Assembly: GCF_000742135.1 (NCBI RefSeq)
Contig: NZ_KN046818.1
Span: 3,911,447 to 3,975,446 of the forward strand
Direction of reading: 5' to 3'
Origin: Klebsiella pneumoniae
Lineage (GTDB): Bacteria; Pseudomonadota; Gammaproteobacteria; Enterobacterales; Enterobacteriaceae
DNA: 64,000 nt
A program made the translations under genes and the position numbers. Positions 1 to 13,344 of the stretch are shown here, piece by piece (position 1 is the stretch's first letter; each line of letters opens with the position of its first letter). The notes below the pieces were generated by a model. The model did no database searches, had not been told where the DNA came from, and worked only from the letters and a program-made list of their open reading frames with translations.

Positions 1-1
1 A

Positions 2-766
2 GAAGAGGCGCGCTTCCAGCCGCAGGATATTCCGCTCAATATCGTTTACGAAGATGATGACATCATCGTGATCAATAAACCGCGCGATCTGGTTGTACAT
101 CCTGGCGCGGGCAACCCTGACGGTACTGTGCTGAATGCGCTGCTGCACTACTATCCGCCTATTGCCGATGTGCCGCGCGCGGGTATTGTTCATCGTCTGG
201 ATAAAGACACCACCGGTCTGATGGTGGTGGCGAAAACCATTCCGGCGCAAACCCGGCTGGTGGAGTCGCTGCAGCTGCGCGAGATCACCCGTGAATACGA
301 AGCGGTGGCGATCGGTCATATGACCGCCGGTGGCACAGTGGAAGAGCCGATCAGCCGTCACCCGACCAAGCGTACCCATATGGCGGTGCATCCGATGGGC
401 AAACCGGCGGTGACCCACTACCGCATTATGGAACATTTCCGCATCCATACCCGCCTGCGTCTGCGTCTGGAAACCGGTCGTACGCATCAGATCCGCGTGC
501 ATATGTCGCATATCACCCATCCGCTGGTGGGTGACCAGGTCTATGGCGGCCGGCCGCGTCCGCCGAAGGGCGCGTCGGAGGAATTCATTACCGCGCTGCG
601 TAAATTCGACCGCCAGGCGCTGCACGCCACCATGCTGCGCCTGTATCACCCGATCTCCGGCATTGAAATGGAGTGGCACGCGCCCATCCCACAGGATATG
701 GTCGAGCTCATCGAGGCGATGCGCGCCGATTTTGAAGCCCATAAGGACGATATTGACTGGTTATGA
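2..766 (+). CDS. rluD: 23S rRNA pseudouridine(1911/1915/1917) synthase RluD, 3' part
   Basis: RluD converts three uridines in helix 69 of 23S rRNA to pseudouridine. The window cuts off the N-terminus, including the S4-like domain; 254 residues remain of about 326 in E. coli. The open frame runs to base 2 without a start of its own, so the ATG at 68 is internal. The catalytic motif HRLDKDTTG with the nucleophilic Asp is present, as is the conserved GRTHQIRVH block. The stop overlaps the pgeF start as ATGA, which suggests translational coupling. The family is certain; only the 5' end is missing. Confidence 0.97.
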   Translation, partial: EEARFQPQDIPLNIVYEDDDIIVINKPRDLVVHPGAGNPDGTVLNALLHYYPPIADVPRAGIVHRLDKDTTGLMVVAKTIPAQTRLVESLQLREITREYEAVAIGHMTAGGTVEEPISRHPTKRTHMAVHPMGKPAVTHYRIMEHFRIHTRLRLRLETGRTHQIRVHMSHITHPLVGDQVYGGRPRPPKGASEEFITALRKFDRQALHATMLRLYHPISGIEMEWHAPIPQDMVELIEAMRADFEAHKDDIDWL

Positions 767-1494
767 CGAAACTGATTGTACCGCAGTGGCCAATGCCCGG
801 CAGCGTGGCGGCCTGTAGTTCTACCCGCATCGGCGGCGTGAGTCTGCCGCCCTATGACTCGCTCAACCTGGGCGCCCATTGCGGCGACAATCTGCAGGAT
901 GTCGAAGAAAACCGGCGGCGGATGTTTGCCGCCGGCGGCTTGCCGTCTTACCCGGTTTGGCTGGAGCAAGTCCATGGCACCGAGGTTCTGACGCTGGACG
1001 GCGGACCCTATCCGTCGAAACGCGCGGATGCCTCTTATAGTCGTACGCCAGGGACCGTCTGCGCAGTGATGACCGCTGACTGCCTGCCGGTGCTGTTCTG
1101 TAACCGCGACGGCACCGAAGTCGCCGCGGCGCACGCGGGATGGCGCGGCTTATGCGAAGGGGTTCTGGAAGCGACGATTGCTCGTTTCGCCGATAAAGCC
1201 GAAAATATTATGGCGTGGCTGGGGCCCGCCATCGGTCCGCAGGCGTTTGAGGTGGGACCGGAAGTCCGGGATGCCTTTATGGCGAAGGACGAGGATGCGC
1301 ACCGGGCTTTTCGTCCGGCAGGCGAAAAATATTTTGCTGATATCTACCAACTGGCGCGGCAGCGTCTGGCAAACGTCGGCGTTGAGCAGATTTTCGGCGG
1401 CGATCGCTGTACGCTAAGCGAAAAGGATGATTTTTTCTCTTACCGGCGCGACAAGACCACCGGTCGTATGGCAAGTTTCATTTGGCTGATATAA
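763..1494 (+). CDS. pgeF: Peptidoglycan editing factor / polyphenol oxidase-like protein PgeF (YfiH)
   Basis: A 243-residue protein of the YfiH/LACC1 family, the same length as E. coli YfiH. Members have been reported as multicopper-oxidase-like, as purine nucleoside-active enzymes, and as a factor that keeps wrong amino acids out of peptidoglycan stems. The metal-site signatures are visible: a His in VHGTEV, a Cys in TADCLPV and a His in AHAGWRG. There is no signal peptide, so it should be cytoplasmic. The start overlaps the rluD stop by 4 nt, so the two genes are probably co-transcribed. Confidence 0.95.
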   Translation: MTKLIVPQWPMPGSVAACSSTRIGGVSLPPYDSLNLGAHCGDNLQDVEENRRRMFAAGGLPSYPVWLEQVHGTEVLTLDGGPYPSKRADASYSRTPGTVCAVMTADCLPVLFCNRDGTEVAAAHAGWRGLCEGVLEATIARFADKAENIMAWLGPAIGPQAFEVGPEVRDAFMAKDEDAHRAFRPAGEKYFADIYQLARQRLANVGVEQIFGGDRCTLSEKDDFFSYRRDKTTGRMASFIWLI

Positions 1495-1555
1495 CCTAGA
1501 GAATCAAGACGATCCAGAAGGCAAACTTATTTTTCACATAGTTCGGGTCTTTAAC

Positions 1556-1584
1556 CTTGAATAATTGAGGGATGACCTCATTTA
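1556..1584 (+). promoter_or_regulatory. sigma-32 (heat-shock) promoter of clpB
   Basis: A -35 element CTTGAA (1556-1561) lies 14 bp from a -10 element CCTCATTTA (1576-1584). This fits the sigma-32 consensus (CTTGAA, 13-17 bp, CCCCATnT) and lies 40 bp before the clpB start. Heat-shock control of clpB is established in E. coli; its use here is inferred. Confidence 0.8.
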
Positions 1585-1623
1585 ATCTCCAGTAGCAAAT
1601 TTGACCTGTTTATGGGAGGAGTT

Positions 1624-4197
1624 ATGCGTCTGGATCGTCTTACCAATAAATTCCAGCTTGCTCTTGCCGATGCCCAGTCGCTCGCACTCGGGCACGACAA
1701 CCAATTCATCGAACCTCTTCATTTAATGAGCGCCTTGCTGAATCAGGAAGGGGGATCGGTACGTCCTTTATTAACCTCGGCGGGCGTGAATGCCGGGAAA
1801 CTGCGCACTGACATCGAACAGGCCTTGAGCCGTTTACCGCAGGTGGAAGGCACCGGCGGCGATGTGCAACCTTCTCAGGATTTAGTGCGGATCCTCAACC
1901 TTTGCGACAAGCTGGCGCAAAAGAAAAAGGACAACTTTATTTCGTCGGAACTGTTCGTTCTGGCGGCGCTTGAATCGCGCGGTACGCTGACCGACCTTTT
2001 AAAATCCGCCGGAGCAACAACCGCCAACGTGACTCAGGCGATTGAACAAATGCGCGGAGGTGAAAGCGTGAACGATCAGGGTGCCGAAGACCAACGTCAG
2101 GCATTGAAGAAATTTACCGTCGATCTGACCGAGCGAGCCGAGCAGGGCAAGCTGGATCCGGTGATCGGCCGTGATGAAGAGATTCGCCGTACCATTCAGG
2201 TACTGCAGCGTCGTACCAAAAACAACCCGGTGCTGATCGGTGAACCCGGGGTGGGTAAAACGGCAATCGTCGAAGGCCTGGCGCAGCGTATCGTCAACGG
2301 CGAAGTACCAGAAGGGCTGAAAGGCCGTCGGGTATTGGCGCTGGATATGGGGGCGCTGGTGGCCGGGGCGAAATACCGCGGTGAGTTTGAAGAGCGTCTG
2401 AAAGGCGTGCTGACCGACCTGTCCAAACAGGAAGGCAACGTCATTCTGTTTATCGACGAACTGCATACCATGGTTGGCGCTGGTAAAGCCGACGGCGCGA
2501 TGGATGCGGGTAACATGCTGAAGCCGGCGCTGGCGCGTGGTGAACTGCACTGCGTCGGGGCGACGACGCTTGATGAATACCGTCAGTACATCGAAAAAGA
2601 CGCCGCGCTGGAACGTCGCTTCCAGAAAGTGTTCGTCGCCGAGCCTTCGGTAGAAGATACCATCGCGATTCTGCGCGGTCTGAAAGAACGTTATGAGCTG
2701 CACCACCACGTGCAGATCACTGACCCGGCTATCGTGGCGGCGGCGACCTTATCGCATCGCTATATTGCCGACCGTCAGCTGCCGGATAAAGCCATCGACC
2801 TCATCGATGAGGCGGCATCCAGCATCCGTATGCAGATTGACTCCAAACCGGAAGAGCTGGACCGCCTCGATCGGCGTATTATCCAGCTGAAACTGGAACA
2901 GCAGGCGCTGAAGAAAGAGTCTGATGAGGCGAGCCTGAAGCGTCTCGATATGCTCAACGAGGAGCTGGCGGATAAAGAACGGCAGTACTCGGTGCTGGAA
3001 GAAGAGTGGAAAGCGGAAAAAGCGTCGCTCTCCGGCACCCAGACCATCAAAGCTGAGCTGGAGCAGGCGAAAATCGCCATCGAACAGGCGCGTCGCGTCG
3101 GCGATCTGGCGCGGATGTCCGAGCTGCAGTATGGCAAAATTCCGGAACTGGAGAAACAGCTGGCGGCTGCCACTCAGTCCGAAGGGAAAACCATGCGTCT
3201 GCTGCGTAATAAAGTGACGGATGCTGAAATCGCCGAAGTGCTGGCCCGCTGGACCGGTATCCCGGTCTCCCGCATGATGGAAAGCGAGCGCGACAAACTG
3301 CTGCGTATGGAGCAGGAGCTGCATCATCGGGTGATTGGCCAGGATGAGGCGGTTGAAGCGGTATCCAACGCCATTCGCCGCAGCCGCGCCGGGCTGTCCG
3401 ATCCGAACCGGCCGATTGGTTCGTTCCTGTTCCTCGGTCCAACCGGGGTCGGTAAAACCGAGCTGTGTAAAACGCTGGCTAACTTTATGTTCGACAGCGA
3501 CGACGCAATGGTGCGTATCGATATGTCCGAGTTTATGGAGAAACACTCCGTCTCGCGTCTGGTCGGTGCGCCTCCGGGATACGTCGGCTATGAAGAGGGC
3601 GGTTACCTGACCGAGGCGGTGCGCCGTCGTCCTTATTCCGTCATCCTGCTGGATGAAGTGGAAAAAGCGCACCCGGATGTGTTCAACATTCTGCTGCAGG
3701 TACTCGACGACGGGCGTCTCACCGACGGGCAGGGGAGAACGGTCGACTTCCGTAATACGGTAGTCATCATGACCTCGAACCTCGGTTCCGATCTGATTCA
3801 GGAACGGTTCGGCGAGCTGGACTACGGACATATGAAGGACCTGGTGCTGGGGGTAGTCAGCCAGAACTTCCGTCCGGAGTTCATCAACCGTATCGACGAA
3901 GTGGTGGTCTTCCATCCGCTGGGCGAGAAACATATTGCCTCTATTGCCCAGATCCAGCTGCAGCGTCTGTATAAACGTCTGGAAGAGCGCGGATATGAAG
4001 TGCAGATGTCCGATGAGGCGCTGAAGCTGCTGAGCGCCAACGGTTACGATCCGGTATACGGCGCGCGGCCATTGAAACGTGCTATTCAGCAGCAGATTGA
4101 GAACCCGTTAGCCCAGCAGATCCTTTCCGGTGAGCTGGTTCCGGGTAAAACCATCGAGCTGGTAGTAAAAGACGACCGCATTGTGGCAGTGCAGTAA
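1624..4197 (+). CDS. clpB: ATP-dependent disaggregase chaperone ClpB
   Basis: A Hsp100 AAA+ ring ATPase that works with DnaK/DnaJ/GrpE to pull proteins out of aggregates. From ATG 1624 it is 857 residues, the same as E. coli ClpB; the ATG 12 nt upstream is rejected because the Shine-Dalgarno (SD) sequence GGGAGGA at 1614-1620 serves 1624. Order: N-domain (1-~145), NBD1 with Walker A GEPGVGKT (~206), coiled-coil middle domain (~410-530), NBD2 with Walker A GPTGVGKT (~605) and the pore loop GYVG. A sigma-32 promoter lies upstream and a strong terminator downstream. An internal GTG start at codon 149 is annotated separately. Confidence 0.98.
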   Translation: MRLDRLTNKFQLALADAQSLALGHDNQFIEPLHLMSALLNQEGGSVRPLLTSAGVNAGKLRTDIEQALSRLPQVEGTGGDVQPSQDLVRILNLCDKLAQKKKDNFISSELFVLAALESRGTLTDLLKSAGATTANVTQAIEQMRGGESVNDQGAEDQRQALKKFTVDLTERAEQGKLDPVIGRDEEIRRTIQVLQRRTKNNPVLIGEPGVGKTAIVEGLAQRIVNGEVPEGLKGRRVLALDMGALVAGAKYRGEFEERLKGVLTDLSKQEGNVILFIDELHTMVGAGKADGAMDAGNMLKPALARGELHCVGATTLDEYRQYIEKDAALERRFQKVFVAEPSVEDTIAILRGLKERYELHHHVQITDPAIVAAATLSHRYIADRQLPDKAIDLIDEAASSIRMQIDSKPEELDRLDRRIIQLKLEQQALKKESDEASLKRLDMLNEELADKERQYSVLEEEWKAEKASLSGTQTIKAELEQAKIAIEQARRVGDLARMSELQYGKIPELEKQLAAATQSEGKTMRLLRNKVTDAEIAEVLARWTGIPVSRMMESERDKLLRMEQELHHRVIGQDEAVEAVSNAIRRSRAGLSDPNRPIGSFLFLGPTGVGKTELCKTLANFMFDSDDAMVRIDMSEFMEKHSVSRLVGAPPGYVGYEEGGYLTEAVRRRPYSVILLDEVEKAHPDVFNILLQVLDDGRLTDGQGRTVDFRNTVVIMTSNLGSDLIQERFGELDYGHMKDLVLGVVSQNFRPEFINRIDEVVVFHPLGEKHIASIAQIQLQRLYKRLEERGYEVQMSDEALKLLSANGYDPVYGARPLKRAIQQQIENPLAQQILSGELVPGKTIELVVKDDRIVAVQ
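2056..2070 (+). promoter_or_regulatory. Internal translation start of clpB (short ClpB form)
   Basis: GGAGG at 2056-2060 lies 7 nt before GTG 2068-2070, which is codon 149. E. coli makes a shorter ClpB lacking the N-domain from the equivalent Val149 GTG, and both the signal and the codon number are preserved here. Confidence 0.75.
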
Positions 4198-4210
4198 ATC
4201 ACAAAACGAC

Positions 4211-4240
4211 AAAAACGAGCCCAGCGGGCTCGTTTTTGTT
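4211..4240 (+). terminator. Rho-independent terminator of clpB
   Basis: A perfect 7-bp stem CGAGCCC/GGGCTCG (4216-4222/4226-4232) with a 3-nt loop is flanked by A5 and T5. It lies 14 nt after the clpB stop and can insulate the rRNA promoters that follow. Confidence 0.9.
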
Positions 4241-4320
4241 TAAAAACCAGGCAAGAATTAAAACTTAATACCTGATTTGGTTGAAAAGTGAGCGGTTGAA
4301 TTCTTTTTTTGAATTTATCC

Positions 4321-4348
4321 TTGTCACTTCAGAATTACCCCCTATAAT
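4321..4348 (+). promoter_or_regulatory. rRNA operon promoter P1
   Basis: -35 TTGTCA (4321-4326), a 16-bp spacer and -10 TATAAT (4343-4348), followed by the GC-rich discriminator GCGCCTCC typical of stringently controlled rrn P1 promoters. The AT-rich run just upstream (4296-4318) fits an UP element. The rest of 4241-4662 holds P2, boxA and the 16S leader; I see no gene there. Confidence 0.9.
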
Positions 4349-4452
4349 GCGCCTCCACTGACACGGAACAACGGCAAACAAGCCGCCGGGCCAGGAGGAT
4401 TCAGCGACGGAAATCGACGTTGAAAGCCGACAGAGAAAAGCAAAATAAGCGC

Positions 4453-4480
4453 TTGACTCTGAATGAGGAAAACGTATTAT
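4453..4480 (+). promoter_or_regulatory. rRNA operon promoter P2
   Basis: -35 TTGACT (4453-4458), a 16-bp spacer and -10 TATTAT (4475-4480), about 130 bp downstream of P1, the usual tandem arrangement of enterobacterial rrn operons. Confidence 0.85.
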
Positions 4481-4518
4481 ACGGGACCTCGCGACAGAGC
4501 GCTAAAGCGCGTCGCAAC

Positions 4519-4530
4519 TGCTCTTTAACA
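4519..4530 (+). promoter_or_regulatory. boxA antitermination site in the 16S leader
   Basis: TGCTCTTTAACA matches the rrn boxA consensus to which NusB and S10 bind (with SuhB, encoded at 61856, as a partner) so that RNA polymerase resists Rho in the rRNA operon. Confidence 0.85.
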
Positions 4531-4662
4531 ATTTATCAGACAATCTGTGTGGGCACTCAAAGTGACATGGATTCTTAACGTCCTCGGACGAAAGATGAAT
4601 ACCAAGTCTCAAGAGTGAACACGTAATTCATTACGAAGTTTAATTCTTTGAGCATCAAACTT

Positions 4663-6201
<1,539 letters not shown>

Positions 6202-6286
6202 CCTTAAAGAACCTGCCTTTGTAGTGCTCACACAGATTGTCTGATGAAAGTAGAGAAGCAAGGCGTCTTGCGATTGAGACTTCAGT

Positions 6287-6362
6287 GTCCCCTTCGTCTA
6301 GAGGCCCAGGACACCGCCCTTTCACGGCGGTAACAGGGGTTCGAATCCCCTAGGGGACGCCA
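6287..6362 (+). tRNA. gltW: tRNA-Glu (anticodon TTC)
   Basis: A 76-nt cloverleaf in the 16S-23S spacer with an encoded CCA end. Acceptor arms GTCCCCT and AGGGGAC pair; the anticodon stem is CCGCC/GGCGG (6314-6318/6326-6330) with TTC at 6321-6323; the T loop is GTTCGAAT. A spacer tRNA-Glu is what E. coli rrnG carries. The symbol follows that position. Confidence 0.97.
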
Positions 6363-6435
6363 CTTGCTGGTTCGTGAGTGAAAGACGCGTGCCGAACTAT
6401 CTCAAAACTCATCTTCGGGTGACGTTTGAGATATT

Positions 6436-6447
6436 TGCTCTTTAAAA
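6436..6447 (+). promoter_or_regulatory. boxA site in the spacer before 23S rRNA
   Basis: TGCTCTTTAAAA resembles the second boxA that renews antitermination before the 23S gene. It lies between tRNA-Glu and 23S. Confidence 0.7.
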
Positions 6448-6544
6448 ATCTGGATCAAGCTGAAAATTGAAACGACACACAGTTAATGTGTGTTCGAGTC
6501 TCTCAAATTTTCGCAATCAGAAGTGAAACATCTTCGGGTTGTGA

Positions 6545-9446
<2,902 letters not shown>

Positions 9447-9504
9447 ACAACGCCGAAGATGTTTTGGCGGATTTGAGAGAATTTTCAGCTTAGATTCAGA
9501 GTTG

Positions 9505-9626
9505 AGTACGCAATAATTTGCGCAGCAGCAAGGCGACAAGCGGCGGAAAGGAAGGAGCATACTGAAGTATGTGACTGACTTTACGAGCGCAGGCAACGCG
9601 GCTGATGCGATAAAGAATTGCGTACT
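9505..9626. repeat. Long imperfect inverted repeat in the 23S-5S spacer
   Basis: The outer arms 9505-9514 and 9617-9626 pair perfectly over 10 bp. Inner arms 9521-9529 and 9601-9609 pair at 8 of 9 positions, and a hairpin GCATAC-TGAA-GTATGT sits at the tip (9557-9572). The whole can fold into one ~120-nt stalk. The spacer is 194 nt, longer than the roughly 90 nt I recall for E. coli. A precursor-processing stem is the simplest reading. Confidence 0.65.
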
Positions 9627-9640
9627 GAGCACAAAGAATT

Positions 9641-9760
9641 TGCCTGGCGGCACTAGCGCGGTGGTCCCACCTGACCCCATGCCGAACTCAGAAGTGAAAC
9701 GCCGTAGCGCCGATGGTAGTGTGGGGTCTCCCCATGTGAGAGTAGGGAACTGCCAGGCAT
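9641..9760 (+). rRNA. rrf: 5S ribosomal RNA
   Basis: 120 nt from TGCCTGGCGGC to ACTGCCAGGCAT; the ends pair as helix I. It contains the loop-C segment ACCCCATGCCGAACTCAGAAG. Last gene of the rRNA operon, followed by two terminators. Confidence 0.97.
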
Positions 9761-9772
9761 CAAATAAAGCAG

Positions 9773-9800
9773 AAAGCCCGGTCGAAAGACCGGGCTTTTT
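9773..9800 (+). terminator. rRNA operon terminator 1
   Basis: Stem AGCCCGGTC/GACCGGGCT (9775-9783/9788-9796) with a GAAA tetraloop and a T-run, 15 nt after 5S rRNA. Confidence 0.92.
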
Positions 9801-9818
9801 GTTTTTGCGTTTAAAAAG

Positions 9819-9848
9819 AACCCCGTCCCGAAAGGTGCGGGGTTTTTT
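9819..9848 (+). terminator. rRNA operon terminator 2
   Basis: Stem AACCCCG/CGGGGTT (9819-9825/9838-9844) followed by T6. It is the second of two tandem terminators, as is usual for rrn operons. Confidence 0.85.
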
Positions 9849-9866
9849 GCTGTGTGGGGTATATCT

Positions 9867-9896
9867 CCCCCGGTGGCGCTGCGCTTGCCGGGGCTA
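9867..9896. repeat. REP-like palindromic element
   Basis: CCCCGGTGGCGCTGCGCTTG followed by CCGGGGCTAC resembles the enterobacterial REP unit (compare the copies at 46349 and 63525). The rest of 9897-10201 shows no gene; an AT-rich stretch at 10080-10140 probably holds the kgtP promoter, but I see no clear -35/-10 pair. Confidence 0.6.
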
Positions 9897-10201
9897 CAAA
9901 ACCGTACCCCGGACAAAGTGCGCAGCACCGCCTCCGGCGAAAATTACGCCATGCCCGCTCCATTATCTCCTTTCAACGCAAAATAAAACCCCGTCATGGC
10001 AATCCCTTCGCCATAATCCACTTTTTCCCTGCCCCTGCGCTGGCGATGATCGCGAAAACCGTGCTTGCGAAAAAAAAATGTGAATCCAATCACATATAAA
10101 AATATAACAATTATATAACATTCAGTTTACTAATTAATTTGTCTGCGTGACGTGGTACGCCCGACAAGACAGATTGCAGTCTTTGCTGGAGCAATATAAC
10201 A

Positions 10202-11500
10202 ATGACAGAAAGTAGCATTACCGAACGGGGCGCGCCGGAACTGGCCGATACCCGTCGTCGTATTTGGGCAATTGTTGGCGCTTCCTCGGGGAATCTGGTT
10301 GAATGGTTTGATTTTTACGTTTACTCATTCTGCTCGCTCTATTTCGCGCACATCTTCTTTCCATCCGGAAATACCACCACCCAACTGCTGCAAACGGCAG
10401 GCGTATTTGCCGCCGGATTTCTGATGCGTCCTATCGGTGGATGGCTGTTTGGTCGGATCGCTGACCGCCGGGGACGTAAAACGTCCATGCTTATCTCGGT
10501 CTGCATGATGTGCTTTGGCTCACTGGTGATTGCCTGTCTGCCGGGTTATGCGGTGATCGGCACCTGGGCCCCGGCGCTGCTGCTGCTGGCGCGTCTGTTC
10601 CAGGGGCTGTCTGTTGGCGGAGAATACGGCACCAGTGCGACCTATATGAGTGAAGTCGCGGTGGAGGGTAAGAAAGGCTTCTATGCCTCCTTCCAGTACG
10701 TTACGCTGATTGGTGGTCAACTGCTGGCTGTATTAGTGGTTGTGGCGCTCCAGCAGGTGCTTAGCGATGAAGATCTCCATGCCTGGGGATGGCGTATTCC
10801 TTTTGCCCTCGGGGCGGTACTGGCTATCGTCGCGCTGTGGCTGCGTCGCCAGCTGGACGAAACCTCGAAGCAGGAGACCCGGGCGCTGAAAGAGGCTGGC
10901 TCATTTAAAGGGTTGTGGCGCAATCGCCGGGCCTTTGCGATGGTGTTAGGCTTTACCGCCGCCGGATCGCTGACCTTCTACACCTTCACCACCTATATGC
11001 AAAAGTATCTGGTCAACACGGCGGGCATGACGGCCAGCACCGCCAGCGTGATCATGACCGCGGCGCTGTTCGTTTATATGCTGGTTCAGCCGCTATTCGG
11101 CGCCTTCTCGGATAAAGTTGGCCGCCGGACCTCCATGCTGTGCTTTGGCGTGCTGGCGACGTTATTTACCGTGCCTATTCTCAGCGCCTTGCAAAAAGTG
11201 AGCTCACCCTATGCCGCCTTCGGCCTGGTGATCTGCGCCTTACTGATTGTCAGTTTCTATACCTCGATCAGCGGCATCCTGAAAGCAGAGATGTTCCCGG
11301 CTCAGGTTCGCGCGCTTGGGGTCGGGTTGTCCTATGCCGTCGCGAACGCATTGTTCGGCGGCTCTGCGGAGTACGTCGCGCTGTCGCTTAAGTCGGCAGG
11401 GATAGAGCACGCGTTCTACTGGTATGTGACGGTGATGGCCGCCATTGCCTTCCTTGTCTCCCTGATGTTGCATCGCAAAGGGAAGGGGTTGCGTCTGTAA
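10202..11500 (+). CDS. kgtP: Alpha-ketoglutarate permease KgtP
   Basis: A proton symporter that brings 2-oxoglutarate across the inner membrane. It has 432 residues, the same as E. coli KgtP, and aligns along its whole length (for example [17 protein letters not shown] at ~27-43). It is a 12-TM MFS protein of the metabolite/H+ symporter family, with the loop motif [10 protein letters not shown] after TM2 and SDKVGRRTS in the second half. The start follows GGAG at 10189-10192. Its 3' end is 3 nt from the convergent yfiM stop. Confidence 0.96.
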   Translation: MTESSITERGAPELADTRRRIWAIVGASSGNLVEWFDFYVYSFCSLYFAHIFFPSGNTTTQLLQTAGVFAAGFLMRPIGGWLFGRIADRRGRKTSMLISVCMMCFGSLVIACLPGYAVIGTWAPALLLLARLFQGLSVGGEYGTSATYMSEVAVEGKKGFYASFQYVTLIGGQLLAVLVVVALQQVLSDEDLHAWGWRIPFALGAVLAIVALWLRRQLDETSKQETRALKEAGSFKGLWRNRRAFAMVLGFTAAGSLTFYTFTTYMQKYLVNTAGMTASTASVIMTAALFVYMLVQPLFGAFSDKVGRRTSMLCFGVLATLFTVPILSALQKVSSPYAAFGLVICALLIVSFYTSISGILKAEMFPAQVRALGVGLSYAVANALFGGSAEYVALSLKSAGIEHAFYWYVTVMAAIAFLVSLMLHRKGKGLRL

Positions 11501-11503
11501 CGC

Positions 11504-11827
11504 TTACTGATGAGCCAACTGCCATACAGCGTAGCCGGTGGTCGCGCCGGCGACATCCCAGGCAAAATCCTTCCAGCTCCAGCCGCTCCCAGCCGGGCGG
11601 CTGTCCCAAAGCTCTTTTGAGGCGCCAAGGCTGACGGAAAACATCAGGCCGATAGCCGCGCTGCGGTCCCGGCTGTAACCCTGATGTTGCGCATATTCAT
11701 TGCCAGCGGCAGAGAGCATCGCTGAGGCCAGAAAATGCTGGGCTTTGTCCTGACCGGACCATGCATCATTTGCCATGTGGCTGCAGCCGGTTAACAGCAG
11801 CGAAGCAATCACTATTATCGTACGCAT
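11504..11827 (-). CDS. yfiM: Putative lipoprotein YfiM
   Basis: 107 residues, the same as E. coli YfiM (DUF2279). The N-terminus is a lipoprotein signal: a short hydrophobic stretch ending in the lipobox LLTGC with the lipidated Cys at 15. The mature part has small glycine-rich segments that could insert in a membrane. The function is not known to me. It lies downstream of pssA in the same direction, separated by a terminator, so it may depend on readthrough or its own promoter. Confidence 0.85.
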   Translation of the reverse strand: MRTIIVIASLLLTGCSHMANDAWSGQDKAQHFLASAMLSAAGNEYAQHQGYSRDRSAAIGLMFSVSLGASKELWDSRPAGSGWSWKDFAWDVAGATTGYAVWQLAHQ

Positions 11828-11837
11828 AGCGCTTCCA

Positions 11838-11863
11838 GAAAAAAGCCCCGTCGAGGCGGGGCT
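11838..11863 (-). terminator. Terminator downstream of pssA
   Basis: On the minus strand, AGCCCCG/CGGGGCT with a 6-nt loop (11857-11863/11844-11850) is followed by T6. It lies 6 nt after the pssA stop. Confidence 0.85.
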
Positions 11864-11868
11864 GATAG

Positions 11869-13224
11869 TCAGAGAATACGGCTGATCAGCCGGTCAATGC
11901 GGATCCGCCGCAGGCGGCGGATCAGTTTTCGCACTTTCACCGGATAGTCGGCGATACTTTGCAGATCCCGATAATGTTTCACTACCGTGGTGTGGGTGCG
12001 GATGAGCTTCAGCTCTTTCTCCCGCATGGCCCCCAGCTGCCGCTTTGGATCGTGGATCAGAATGGCGTTTTCCAGATCGAGCCGCCAGGCGCGCGGGTTC
12101 AGGTTGTTGCCAGTGAGCAGCATCCACTCATCGTCAACCCACATGCCTTTCAGGTGGTAGCTGTTATCGTCATCCTTCCACAGGCGGACGATCAGCTGAT
12201 CGGTATTGACATAATACTGCAGCCGGCTGAGGAAACGCCGCAGGTTGATCTCATACAGATAGGGAAGGGCGCCGATGATTTTAAACGGCTGATCTTCAGG
12301 AATGTAGAAATCGTTAGCCGTTTTATCGCCGACAATAATCTCCACCTGTTTACCGTCGCGCAGCAGCTGGATGATATTTCTTACCAGTACGGCAGGGAGG
12401 TTGAAGTAGGGGGTGCAGATCGTCAGCTTGTGTTCGGCACAGGGCATCAGGTGAAAGATGGTTTTATTCAGCAGGCTCGATTTACCCAGGCCTACCAGCG
12501 GGGTGACGGAGAGTTCTTCGTCACCAGCGGTGCCGACAAAATGGTAGCTGCGGTCGCGGAGCTCCTGACGGTACTGGCGAATGTCGTTTTTGATTTCCGG
12601 GCTTCTTGGCCGATCCGGTCTGTCGAGACGGTTAACGCCGCGCCCCTGAACCAGATTGTTGTCGACCCAGTCGAACATGATGTCCGCCATTTTGCCGTTA
12701 CGGATGCACTGATAGCGATCATAGCGATACTTATCATGCTGATGCAGATAAACATCATTCAGGCTGGCGCCGCTGTAGAGGACGCAGTCATCAATAATAA
12801 AGCCTTTGAAATGGAGAACGCCGAGCGCCTCCCGGGTGTTAATCGGCACGCCGTAAACGGGGATATCTACCCCTGGATTTTCATTGGCCATCCGACAATA
12901 CCAGTCGGCATTGGTATTAGAGGCGGCGGCGCCGATACGGCCACGCTGAGCGCGGTGCCAGTCCACCAGAACGCGGACATCCAGTTCCGGACGCTGGCGT
13001 TTGGCGTCATAAAGGGCCTGCAAAATTCCTTTTCCGCCATCATCTTGCTCCAGATAGAGCGCAATAATGCATATACGCTGAGTGGCGTGGGCAATCCGGG
13101 TCAGTAACGCTTCCCTGAATTCCGCAGGGGCGTAAAAGAACTCTACATCATCAACTGACTGAGAAAGCTTAGGGAGTTGGGCAAGGTGTTGTTGATGTTT
13201 ATTACGCTTAAATTTTGACAACAT
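11869..13224 (-). CDS. pssA: CDP-diacylglycerol--serine O-phosphatidyltransferase PssA
   Basis: Makes phosphatidylserine from CDP-diacylglycerol and L-serine, the first step to phosphatidylethanolamine. It belongs to the phospholipase-D superfamily and is peripherally membrane-bound. Two HKD-type motifs are visible: [10 protein letters not shown] with SGASLND (~137-155) and [10 protein letters not shown] with [10 protein letters not shown] (~355-380). ATG 13224 gives 451 residues as in E. coli; a GTG one codon upstream is possible but less likely. The C-terminus is very basic ([15 protein letters not shown]), fitting contact with acidic lipid or ribosomes. Confidence 0.97.
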   Translation of the reverse strand: MLSKFKRNKHQQHLAQLPKLSQSVDDVEFFYAPAEFREALLTRIAHATQRICIIALYLEQDDGGKGILQALYDAKRQRPELDVRVLVDWHRAQRGRIGAAASNTNADWYCRMANENPGVDIPVYGVPINTREALGVLHFKGFIIDDCVLYSGASLNDVYLHQHDKYRYDRYQCIRNGKMADIMFDWVDNNLVQGRGVNRLDRPDRPRSPEIKNDIRQYRQELRDRSYHFVGTAGDEELSVTPLVGLGKSSLLNKTIFHLMPCAEHKLTICTPYFNLPAVLVRNIIQLLRDGKQVEIIVGDKTANDFYIPEDQPFKIIGALPYLYEINLRRFLSRLQYYVNTDQLIVRLWKDDDNSYHLKGMWVDDEWMLLTGNNLNPRAWRLDLENAILIHDPKRQLGAMREKELKLIRTHTTVVKHYRDLQSIADYPVKVRKLIRRLRRIRIDRLISRIL

Positions 13225-13344
13225 CACAGTGCGTTTCTTCTCTGTTTATTGAAGGGTCTTCTGTACCATGCAGACGACGTAAGCGGGCAATAATACCATT
13301 ACTACCCGCTAATGTGGTCAACAATTGCGGTCAGCGTCGCGCGA

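Noticed and set aside
1495-1555. Small RNA between pgeF and clpB
   Set aside because: I looked for an RNA such as E. coli RyfD but could not identify a promoter and terminator pair.
2749-3933. 394-codon minus-strand frame opposite clpB
   Set aside because: Antisense shadow with no family match.
9571-10083. 170-codon frame running through 5S rRNA and both terminators
   Set aside because: It crosses an rRNA gene and two terminators; no ribosome site and no recognisable protein.
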